Below, one piece after another: positions 58,551-64,000 of a stretch of 64,000 nucleotides of DNA (its first letter is position 1; each line of letters opens with the position of its first letter). Source of the stretch: Epidermidibacterium keratini (GTDB lineage Bacteria > Actinomycetota > Actinomycetes > Mycobacteriales > Antricoccaceae). The notes beneath the pieces are model-generated. The model made no database searches. It saw only the letters and a program-made list of their open reading frames with translations, and was not told where the DNA came from. Where the stretch lies: contig NZ_CP047156.1 in NCBI RefSeq assembly GCF_009834025.1, positions 3,246,067 through 3,310,066 of the forward strand, in the 5' to 3' direction. Position numbers and translations under genes: made by a program.

Positions 58551-59519
58551 GTGGGTATCACAAATCCTGAAGAGTTTGAGTTTGTACTAGCGTTCGACGC
58601 ATCATGTCGGTCGTGTGCCGACCTAAGTAGCCGCGTCGAGATCGCTTCACGGGGGCGCCTGATGGTCCTTCCGCTGCAGCACCCGGCGGTCGCGGACGCT
58701 TGGCACTCACAGGTGTCGGGTCAGAAGCCTGACGAACCGGTATTGCTCCAGTTCCGGGGAGGCGAGTCCCCGCGCATTTGGCGTAGACGGGCAATGATCC
58801 TGCCGCTTGCGAGAAGGCTGGGGGCGCGTGACGCGATCCGAGTCGTGAAGTCCCTCGGTCAAGGTGCCCGGGCCACCGGGCCAGACGTCCCCGGCTCGTC
58901 TGGGGTCCCGGTGCTCAAGCGTCGTTCATTCCTGCAGTATGGAGTCGGCGCTGCGGCAGTGGCCGGATTTGCGATCACCGGCTCGGTGCCCGCCTTTGCT
59001 GCCCCAAACCCTATAGACCAGTGGGTGGACGCGCAGGTTAAAAGCGGAACGCTACCGACGACCTATTCGTCAATCAGCGCCTATCCGATGGACTATAGGC
59101 GGGCCATTTTTGGAGCGCTGCCGGCCGAAAAGCAAAGCGCGGTCTGGGCTGCGCACCTGGACCTACGGCTTGCGGATAGCAAGCTTAATAGCGATCAGCG
59201 AGCATTGATCGGCGAAGTTCGGGCGGTTCTTGCCGACCCTGCTACGTACGTGTCCGGGACGAATGCCCTTGACGACATTAAGCAGAAGGCTGTCGGTCTC
59301 TTCGGAGAGGTCGAGGCGTCGAACGTGTTTGCAACGTTGGGCACGCCGCAGGAGGAACCAAATGTGAATCCATCATCTGGCGAACGCGGCTGTACCTGTG
59401 CGAACACGAGTGATTGGTGTAACAATTCCACGCATTGCTTCAAGGTCTCGAACTGCACCCGGCATAAGGGATGTGGGTTGGGGTGGCTCTACGTCTGTAA
59501 CGGCTTCTGTCGGAACTAG
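58551..59519 (+). CDS. Fulvocin C-related bacteriocin precursor
   Basis: About 322 residues in three parts. Residues 1-115: a thioredoxin/DCC-like domain with FDASCRSCADL (DxxCxxC). Residues about 122-150: a Tat-type signal, KRRSFLQYGVGAAAVAGF, then alanine-rich sequence ending FAAPNP. After an alpha-helical region, the last 44 residues hold eight cysteines (CTCANTSDWC ... CGLGWLYVCNGFC), matching the 45-residue, four-disulfide bacteriocin fulvocin C. GTG at 58551 with GGGGAG eight bases upstream is preferred; GTG 58482 adds 23 residues. The mature peptide is likely released at the C-terminus; the processing enzyme is unknown. Confidence 0.82.
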   Translation: MGITNPEEFEFVLAFDASCRSCADLSSRVEIASRGRLMVLPLQHPAVADAWHSQVSGQKPDEPVLLQFRGGESPRIWRRRAMILPLARRLGARDAIRVVKSLGQGARATGPDVPGSSGVPVLKRRSFLQYGVGAAAVAGFAITGSVPAFAAPNPIDQWVDAQVKSGTLPTTYSSISAYPMDYRRAIFGALPAEKQSAVWAAHLDLRLADSKLNSDQRALIGEVRAVLADPATYVSGTNALDDIKQKAVGLFGEVEASNVFATLGTPQEEPNVNPSSGERGCTCANTSDWCNNSTHCFKVSNCTRHKGCGLGWLYVCNGFCRN

Positions 59520-59542
59520 CGCTGAGTAAGAGGAGGTCCGGT

Positions 59543-59716
59543 ATGACTGAATTTGACGTGGTCCTGGATCCTGCTGACGCCGAACTCGTCAAGCGAGTGG
59601 TCTCTGAGGGTCATTTTGAATCGGTGTCTGAGGTCGTCGCGGCATCGCTACAGTTGCTGCGAACCGAAATATCCGAGAACGGATATTTCTTTATCTCGGA
59701 CGACTCCGAAGACTGA
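59543..59716 (+). CDS. ParD-like ribbon-helix-helix protein (57 residues)
   Basis: ATG at 59543 has AGGAGGTCC seven bases upstream. The protein begins MTEFDVVLDPADAELVKRVV and continues SEGHFESVSEVVAASLQLLR, the beta-strand and two helices of ParD-type antitoxins/RHH regulators, then an acidic tail. No ParE/RelE toxin follows. It lies 23 bases after the fulvocin gene and is cotranscribed with it, so it may regulate the bacteriocin operon. Confidence 0.72.
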   Translation: MTEFDVVLDPADAELVKRVVSEGHFESVSEVVAASLQLLRTEISENGYFFISDDSED

Positions 59717-59855
59717 CGACTGGCTCGGCGACGGGGGATGAGTTGGTCAATTCATCGCGGGCCCCCGCGAGGTCGGATCTGAACGCCCGAGGTTCGCAGG
59801 ATGGTGAGTGCGTAGGTTCGGGATATGTGTGACCGGGGCGGCGATCTGTCGGAGA

Positions 59856-59965
59856 CTTTGACCCGTTCGGTACTGCTCCACAACCTCGTGCCTTGGTCCG
59901 TTCGGTCACGCGAGAGCGAGCGGACACGCCGCTTGGACCATTCCTGCGCTGGAACGGACGGTCAC
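59856..59965. repeat. Three degenerate direct repeats CTTGGNCCGTTCGGT
   Basis: CTTTGACCCGTTCGGT (59856), CTTGGTCCGTTCGGT (59892) and CTTGGACCATTCC (59932) are spaced 36 and 40 bases apart; GGAACGGACGGTCAC (59951) is an inverted version. They are in a gene-free stretch (59717-60048) that otherwise holds only the terminator at 60012; no ORF there has a ribosome site or a family match. Confidence 0.45.
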
Positions 59966-60011
59966 GAGAATTACCGGTGTTCGGGTTGAGTGCCGCCAGG
60001 TCTACTAACCG

Positions 60012-60046
60012 AAGGAGCCACCAGTCAAACTGACTGGTGGCTCCTT
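60012..60046. terminator. Bidirectional intrinsic terminator
   Basis: AAGGAGCCACCAGTCA (60012-60027) pairs perfectly with TGACTGGTGGCTCCTT (60031-60046), loop AAC, flanked by T-rich sequence on the plus side (TTTGTT). It separates the fulvocin side from the reverse-strand membrane operon. Confidence 0.88.
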
Positions 60047-60048
60047 TG

Positions 60049-60657
60049 TTAGCGGTTTCGTCCAGTCTCGGCCTCGGGGCCCGGGGTCCGGGATTCCGCG
60101 GAGCCGGTCGCGGCGTCCGCCGCGTGGGCCGTGAGGCGGCTTTCGCCGTCCCTCAGTTGTTCCGCGCGGAGGGTCATCGTCGATGCGACGACAAGTACGA
60201 GCATCCAGAACGCCGGCCACATTATGTCCAGTGGATCTGGCTGCTCTCCCGCCCTGAATGCGGCGACTGCCCGAGTCATGTAGAACGGTCCAGAAATGCC
60301 GAACCCGACGCTGGCAATCATCGCCACTAGCGTCGAACCGATCGCCAAGATTGACCTCCGTTCGCGGAGATATCCTGACAGAATTGATGCTTCAAACCGA
60401 CTCAGATTCTCGATCCGATTGCTGCCCAGGTACTTCTGTAGGGTCGTGTCGGGCGTGACGATCCTTGCGAACTCGGAATAGCGAGCCAGTTCGAACTTGT
60501 GAGGTTCATAGTCCTCGCCTTGGATACTTCGAATTTCGCGCAGCCGATCCGCCCGGACACGCTTAACCTCTTTGGCGATACGTCGGTTCTCGATCGCGCG
60601 CCGAGCGGCGAGTAACGCCGTACCGGATAACAGCAGCGCGAACAATAACCCGATCAT
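60049..60657 (-). CDS. Hypothetical membrane protein, second gene of a two-gene operon
   Basis: A 202-residue protein. One hydrophobic helix at residues 3-19, a charged cytosolic region (20-100) rich in Arg and Glu, and two helices at about 104-128 (SILAIGSTLVAMIASVGFGI) and 146-165 (MWPAFWMLVLVVASTMTLRA), then a polar tail. I recognise no family. Its ATG overlaps the stop of the upstream gene, so the two are translationally coupled. Convergent with the bacteriocin cluster; an immunity role is possible but unsupported by homology. Confidence 0.7.
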   Translation of the reverse strand: MIGLLFALLLSGTALLAARRAIENRRIAKEVKRVRADRLREIRSIQGEDYEPHKFELARYSEFARIVTPDTTLQKYLGSNRIENLSRFEASILSGYLRERRSILAIGSTLVAMIASVGFGISGPFYMTRAVAAFRAGEQPDPLDIMWPAFWMLVLVVASTMTLRAEQLRDGESRLTAHAADAATGSAESRTPGPEAETGRNR

Positions 60658-60983
60658 TCTGTATCACTCCCGGGGAGCGGTACGGAGGTCCGCGTCCACG
60701 ATCGGCGGGGCGACAGGACAAGGATGGCCATCATCATGAGTCCAAGCGCCATCATCGCCGCTGATCCGCCCAAGGTGATCCATACGATCGCGGCTGGCTT
60801 CAATTCGACCAAACCGGCACCGGCGTTCGCGGCTAACGCCGCTCCGACCGCACATATGAACGCGGTGAACCAGTAAAGGGTCGAGCGCAACCTAAAGAAA
60901 CGTGCCGTTCTCCCGATCAGGTATCGCTCTTCGAACGGAATTTGGCGGCGCGCTCGGGCTACTAGGACCTTTGGGTACTTCAT
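60654..60983 (-). CDS. Hypothetical membrane protein, first gene of a two-gene operon
   Basis: A 109-residue protein: a basic N-terminus (KVLVARARRQIPFEERYLIG) and two helices at about 35-58 (LYWFTAFICAVGAALAANAG) and 64-90 (AIVWITLGGSAAMMALGLMM), then a short polar tail. ATG at 60983 has AGGAGAC upstream. The stop codon overlaps the next start (ATGA). No family recognised; size and topology would fit an immunity or chaperone-like membrane partner. Confidence 0.7.
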   Translation of the reverse strand: MKYPKVLVARARRQIPFEERYLIGRTARFFRLRSTLYWFTAFICAVGAALAANAGAGLVELKPAAIVWITLGGSAAMMALGLMMMAILVLSPRRSWTRTSVPLPGSDTE

Positions 60984-61103
60984 GGAGGTCTCCTTCCAAC
61001 GTGGTTGGCAAGGTTATGTGGCTAGGGCGACATCGACCTGGCGCTCAAGAGGTGAACGCGAGTGAAGCGCCCGATCAAGTTCAGCGCTGGTGAGCCGTTC
61101 AAT

Positions 61104-61667
61104 TCATGATCTGTGCGCGGCGTCGGCGTAGGTCGCGGGGCAGCCGGTGTCTGCCGCGTCGGGACGCAGCTCGAAATGCCAGGGTTCGTTGTCGTAGATC
61201 TGGCACAGTCCGTACGCCGGGCCGTATTCCGACAGCCACGCCTGCGCGTCGTGCCCACCGATATCCACGGCATCACCGGTCACATGCGCCGACGACGTGG
61301 GCGGTGCGACCCATTGCGAGGCTTGAGCCGCAGAGCCGTAGGTCGCGACCGCCTCGTCGAAGAGCTGCTGCTGGAACTCTGGCGAGCGCCAGCCGCTGTT
61401 GACGACGAACTCGACGCCGTGGTCCGCCCCCTCGCTGGCGCTCTCCCGCAGCGCGTCAAGCAGGGACGAGTCGAGCTTGGTGATGGCCGGGTAGCGATCG
61501 TCAAAGACGGTCACCCCAGCGGGCAGGTCGCCGCCGGCATGTGGATCCCGCGATGTCATGGACTTGAGTTGAGCGCATCCGGCGACGGTGGCGAGCGTGG
61601 CGAGCAGGACGAGTATGACGCGGGCAGCGAGGTTGCGTGCATGCGGCACGAAAGATGTGACGTTCAT
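61104..61667 (-). CDS. VanY-type D,D-carboxypeptidase lipoprotein (peptidase M15B)
   Basis: A 187-residue exported protein. The signal peptide ends in LATLATVAGC, a lipobox placing Cys31 as the lipid anchor. The M15 zinc site is SSAHVTGDAVDIG (His and Asp) and EPWHFEL (His), with NSGWRSPEFQQ as the usual lead-in. It should trim D-Ala-D-Ala ends of peptidoglycan. It is divergent from the two-component system, which may regulate it, as VanS/VanR pairs regulate VanY genes. Confidence 0.85.
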   Translation of the reverse strand: MNVTSFVPHARNLAARVILVLLATLATVAGCAQLKSMTSRDPHAGGDLPAGVTVFDDRYPAITKLDSSLLDALRESASEGADHGVEFVVNSGWRSPEFQQQLFDEAVATYGSAAQASQWVAPPTSSAHVTGDAVDIGGHDAQAWLSEYGPAYGLCQIYDNEPWHFELRPDAADTGCPATYADAAHRS

Positions 61668-61754
61668 GAGCCCCAGTCAAGGCAACACACTGTTGCCCCA
61701 CCGTCGCCAAATTCCGATAAGCCAGCGATATGTCCGCGCTCCTACCATGGAGGC

Positions 61755-62423
61755 ATGCGCGTGTTGGTTGTCGAAGATGAGCCCTACATGGCAACGGCGA
61801 TCCGCGACGGGCTTCGTCTTGAAGCCATCGCCGCCGATCTTGCCGGAGACGGCGACACCGCACTTGAGCTGTTGAGCATCAACAGCTACGACATCGCTGT
61901 ACTCGACCGCGATATCCCCGGCCCCTCCGGCGACGAGATCGCCCGACGGATTGTTGCCTCCGGCAGCGGTATGCCAATCCTCATGCTCACCGCTGCGGAC
62001 CGGATCGATGACAAGGCGGCCGGGTTCGAGCTCGGCGCCGACGACTACCTCACGAAGCCGTTTGCCTTCAAAGAACTCGTGCTTCGGCTACGGGCGCTTG
62101 ATCGCCGACGCGCGCATAGTCGCCCGCCGGTGCTCGAGGTCGCTGGACTACGCCTCGATCCTTTTCGACGCGAGGTCTACCGCGACGGAAAGTACGTCGC
62201 ACTGACCCGCAAGCAGTTCGCCGTACTCGAGGTGCTGGTCGGCGCCGACGGTGGAGTCGTGAGCGCCGAGGAGCTCCTGGAGCGGGCCTGGGACGAGAAC
62301 GCCGACCCGTTCACCAACGCCGTGCGGATCACCGTCTCGGCGCTGCGCAAGCGACTCGGCGAGCCCTGGTTGATCGTGACGGTCCCCGGTGTGGGATACC
62401 GAATCGAGGCGGCGGGTGGCTAG
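61755..62423 (+). CDS. OmpR/PhoB-family response regulator
   Basis: A 222-residue response regulator. The receiver has EDEP (residues 7-10), the phospho-acceptor Asp in VLDRDIPGPSG near residue 51, and Lys in YLTKPFAF. The C-terminal winged helix has LTRKQFAVLEVLV and NAVRITVSALRKRLG. TACCAT six bases before the ATG suggests leaderless transcription. The sensor kinase overlaps its end by eight bases. Position next to vanY suggests a wall-related stimulus. Confidence 0.92.
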   Translation: MRVLVVEDEPYMATAIRDGLRLEAIAADLAGDGDTALELLSINSYDIAVLDRDIPGPSGDEIARRIVASGSGMPILMLTAADRIDDKAAGFELGADDYLTKPFAFKELVLRLRALDRRRAHSRPPVLEVAGLRLDPFRREVYRDGKYVALTRKQFAVLEVLVGADGGVVSAEELLERAWDENADPFTNAVRITVSALRKRLGEPWLIVTVPGVGYRIEAAGG

Positions 62424-63564
62424 AGCACCGGGACTGAGCGCGCGGGCGAAGCTCACCCTGAGCTACGTCGGCCTGGTGGTGGTCGCCGGTCTTGCCATCA
62501 TCGCGGTGGTGTGGGTGTTCCTGCTGCGCTACGTGCCCGACAGCGCGATCACGGTCGGCGGTAACGGCGCACCCGAGCCCGGACGGTTCATTCCGGGCCG
62601 CTCGGACCTGTGGGACGCCTTCGCGCCGAAAGCAGGTCTCATGTTGCTGGCACTCTTGGTGCTCGGGTTGGTCGGCGGGTGGTTGCTCGCCGGGCGGATG
62701 CTCGCTCCACTGCACCGGATCGCCGATGCCACAAGGAAAGCCGGCGCTGGCTCGCTCTCGCACCGGATCGAGCTGCCCGGGCGCGATGATGAGCTCCGGG
62801 AGCTGGCCGACGCCTTCGACGGCATGCTCGAACGGCTCGAAGCACATGTCGCCGAGCAGCAGCGGTTCGCGGCCAACGCCTCCCACGAGCTGCGTACGCC
62901 GCTGGCGATCACCCAGACTCTGCTGGAAGTCGCGCGCACCGACCCGAGCCGGCTCACCCCCGCGCTGGTCGACACGTTGTACGACATCAACGCCCGCGCG
63001 ATCGCGCTGACGGAGGCGATGCTGGTCCTCAGCCGGGCAGAGCGCGAACCCTTCGCCCATGAGATCCTCGATATATCCTTGATCGCGGAGGAGGCTGCGG
63101 AGCAGCTACTCCCGCTCGCGGAGAAGAACGCTGTCGCGCTTGACGTCTCGGGCGAGGTCGCGCTCACCGTAGGTTCGCCATCGCTGCTGCAACAGTTGAT
63201 GTCTAACCTCATCCACAACGCGGTCGTCCACAACCTTGCCGAGGGCGGCTCGGTGTGGGTGGCCACCGCCCAGCGCGCGGACACCGTCATCCTCACCGTT
63301 CAGAACACCGGCGACGTACTCGATCCGACGACGGTCGAGACCCTGGCCGAGCCTTTTCAACGAGGCACTCAACGCGTCCACAGCGACCAGGCGGGCGTAG
63401 GCCTTGGGCTCGCGATCGTCGCACGTATCGCCCAGGTACACGGCGGGTCGCTGAGGCTGGCCCCTCGCGCTGGCGGCGGACTTCAGGCCTCAGTGATCCT
63501 GCCTGCGGCCGGTTATCCACAGGCCGGCGACGATGCTCAGCGGGGGAGCACTCTAGCCCGCTAG
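62416..63564 (+). CDS. Sensor histidine kinase
   Basis: A 382-residue kinase. Two membrane helices (about residues 12-36 and 75-95) bracket a short external loop of about 35 residues; a HAMP domain (RMLAPLHRIADATRKAGAGS) follows. H-box ASHELRTPLAIT (His near 158), N-box LIHNAVVHN, and G-box GVGLGLAIV are complete. GTG at 62416 overlaps the regulator stop, giving a normal length. The small sensor loop suggests membrane or wall sensing. Confidence 0.9.
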   Translation: MARAPGLSARAKLTLSYVGLVVVAGLAIIAVVWVFLLRYVPDSAITVGGNGAPEPGRFIPGRSDLWDAFAPKAGLMLLALLVLGLVGGWLLAGRMLAPLHRIADATRKAGAGSLSHRIELPGRDDELRELADAFDGMLERLEAHVAEQQRFAANASHELRTPLAITQTLLEVARTDPSRLTPALVDTLYDINARAIALTEAMLVLSRAEREPFAHEILDISLIAEEAAEQLLPLAEKNAVALDVSGEVALTVGSPSLLQQLMSNLIHNAVVHNLAEGGSVWVATAQRADTVILTVQNTGDVLDPTTVETLAEPFQRGTQRVHSDQAGVGLGLAIVARIAQVHGGSLRLAPRAGGGLQASVILPAAGYPQAGDDAQRGSTLAR

Positions 63565-63573
63565 CGTTCCTGC

Positions 63574-64000
63574 ATGGCCTGGGGGATAACGAAAGTTGCG
63601 GCGGTGCTCGTCGTTGCGGTGACGGCAGGCGCGCTGAGCGCTTGTAGTTCGGTCGACTTTCCGTCTTGCGATGTCGTGCAGGTCGACGTAATCGAGGAGT
63701 ACGCCGGAAGCCCGGTCACCCTCGATCAGCAAACGAGTAAGCAGGGTGATATCCGGGTCTGTCGTTACCAGGCGACCGCCAGCGATGCTCGCGACGAGAG
63801 TACCGTCAGCCTGTGGTTCACCGAAACAGACTCGCCTCTGGACGAGTACGAGCCAAACTCTGCGGCTCAACCGCAGGATGAGTGCGGTCAGAACCTCCAG
63901 GTCGTGACCGACTGCCAGACCGGCGACGTCGGCGGCGGCAGCTGGTGCGAGATCTCAGACGGAGCGCAAGGACCGTGGCTGAGCATCAAATGGATGCGTG
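63574..64000 (+). CDS. Lipoprotein, partial at window end
   Basis: At least 142 residues, cut by the window end. MAWGITKVAAVLVVAVTAGA followed by LSACSS is a lipoprotein signal with Cys24. The exported part has several cysteines (PSCDVVQ, RVCRYQAT, DECGQ, TDCQTG, WCEI), likely in disulfides, like DUF3558-type actinobacterial lipoproteins. ATG at 63574 follows TAGCGT (63562-63567) by six bases. It lies ten bases after the kinase gene. Confidence 0.7.
   Translation, partial: MAWGITKVAAVLVVAVTAGALSACSSVDFPSCDVVQVDVIEEYAGSPVTLDQQTSKQGDIRVCRYQATASDARDESTVSLWFTETDSPLDEYEPNSAAQPQDECGQNLQVVTDCQTGDVGGGSWCEISDGAQGPWLSIKWMR

Noticed and set aside
56350-61100. Direct repeat of the tRNA 3' end as an island attachment site
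   Set aside because: I looked for a second copy of GGTTCAAATCCTGTCCCCGC downstream and saw none; serine recombinases also rarely use tRNA 3' ends.
61113-61754. N-terminal extension of the response regulator frame across the vanY gene
   Set aside because: The receiver domain begins at the ATG at 61755; the upstream 214 codons are antisense to the VanY gene.
1-64000. CRISPR arrays or cas genes near the RecB-like nuclease
   Set aside because: No regularly spaced repeats with unique spacers are visible, and the nuclease neighbours are housekeeping genes.

Overview
This is a contiguous piece of a high-GC actinobacterial chromosome. Evidence: dense GC-rich coding sequence, frequent GTG starts, a WhiB-family regulator, AdnAB instead of RecBCD, UvrD2 with a tetracysteine/HRDC tail, 13E12-type (DUF222-HNH) genes, DUF3107/DUF3152/DUF2332 families and Lsr2-era actinobacterial neighbourhoods. 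From about 18.6 kb to 56 kb the gene order follows the Mycobacterium tuberculosis Rv3213c-Rv3193c block (ParA, Rv3212, RhlE, DUF3107, TetR, DUF3152, MoeB1, ATL, AdnA, AdnB, NudC, glutaredoxin, UvrD2, WhiB7, ABC1, ThiF-like, Zincin_2, PDZ/S16, UPF0182). The species cannot be named from the sequence; a non-mycobacterial member of the wider Mycobacteriales/Frankiales-like group is my best guess.

Layout. 1-2.3 kb: a DUF222-HNH cassette flanked by short palindromic repeats. 2.3-5.2 kb: LysE exporter, DUF6459, LysM protein, a conserved regulator-like gene, an excisionase-type HTH. 5.4-9.3 kb: SAF and CpaE-like ATPase (remnants of a Tad-type module), WS/DGAT-like acyltransferase, DUF6912. 9.3-18.5 kb: methionine aminopeptidase, DUF2332, DCC1 and HTTM genes, PH-domain protein, TPM-like exported protein, RecB-like nuclease, aminotransferase, hydrolase. 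18.6-34 kb: first half of the Rv3213c-like block, ending with the AdnAB repair motor-nuclease. 34-41.3 kb: an interruption relative to M. tuberculosis, holding a second, inverted DUF222-HNH cassette, an epoxide-hydrolase-like gene, a DUF2510 protein and a paired M16 protease. 41.3-56 kb: second half of the block, with the WhiB7 gene behind an attenuator-type leader (promoter with AT-rich upstream box, 91-codon leader ORF, strong intrinsic terminator) and an Eis-family acetyltransferase 4 kb away.

56.3-61 kb: an accessory island beside the initiator tRNA: a serine-recombinase C-terminal relic, an XRE regulator, a 46-residue zinc-ribbon protein, a zeta-type kinase toxin without an epsilon partner, a fulvocin C-like bacteriocin precursor carrying its own thioredoxin-like domain and Tat-type signal, a ParD-like ribbon-helix-helix protein, and two overlapping membrane-protein genes. 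61-64 kb: a VanY-type lipoprotein peptidase and a two-component system, then a lipoprotein gene cut by the window end.

The most unusual items are the fulvocin/zeta island, the whiB7 attenuator, a same-strand cluster of six DnaA-box-like 9-mers at 48.14-48.30 kb, repeat units inserted in frame in both DUF222 genes, and a MoeB1-type gene with no canonical start codon in the right place.
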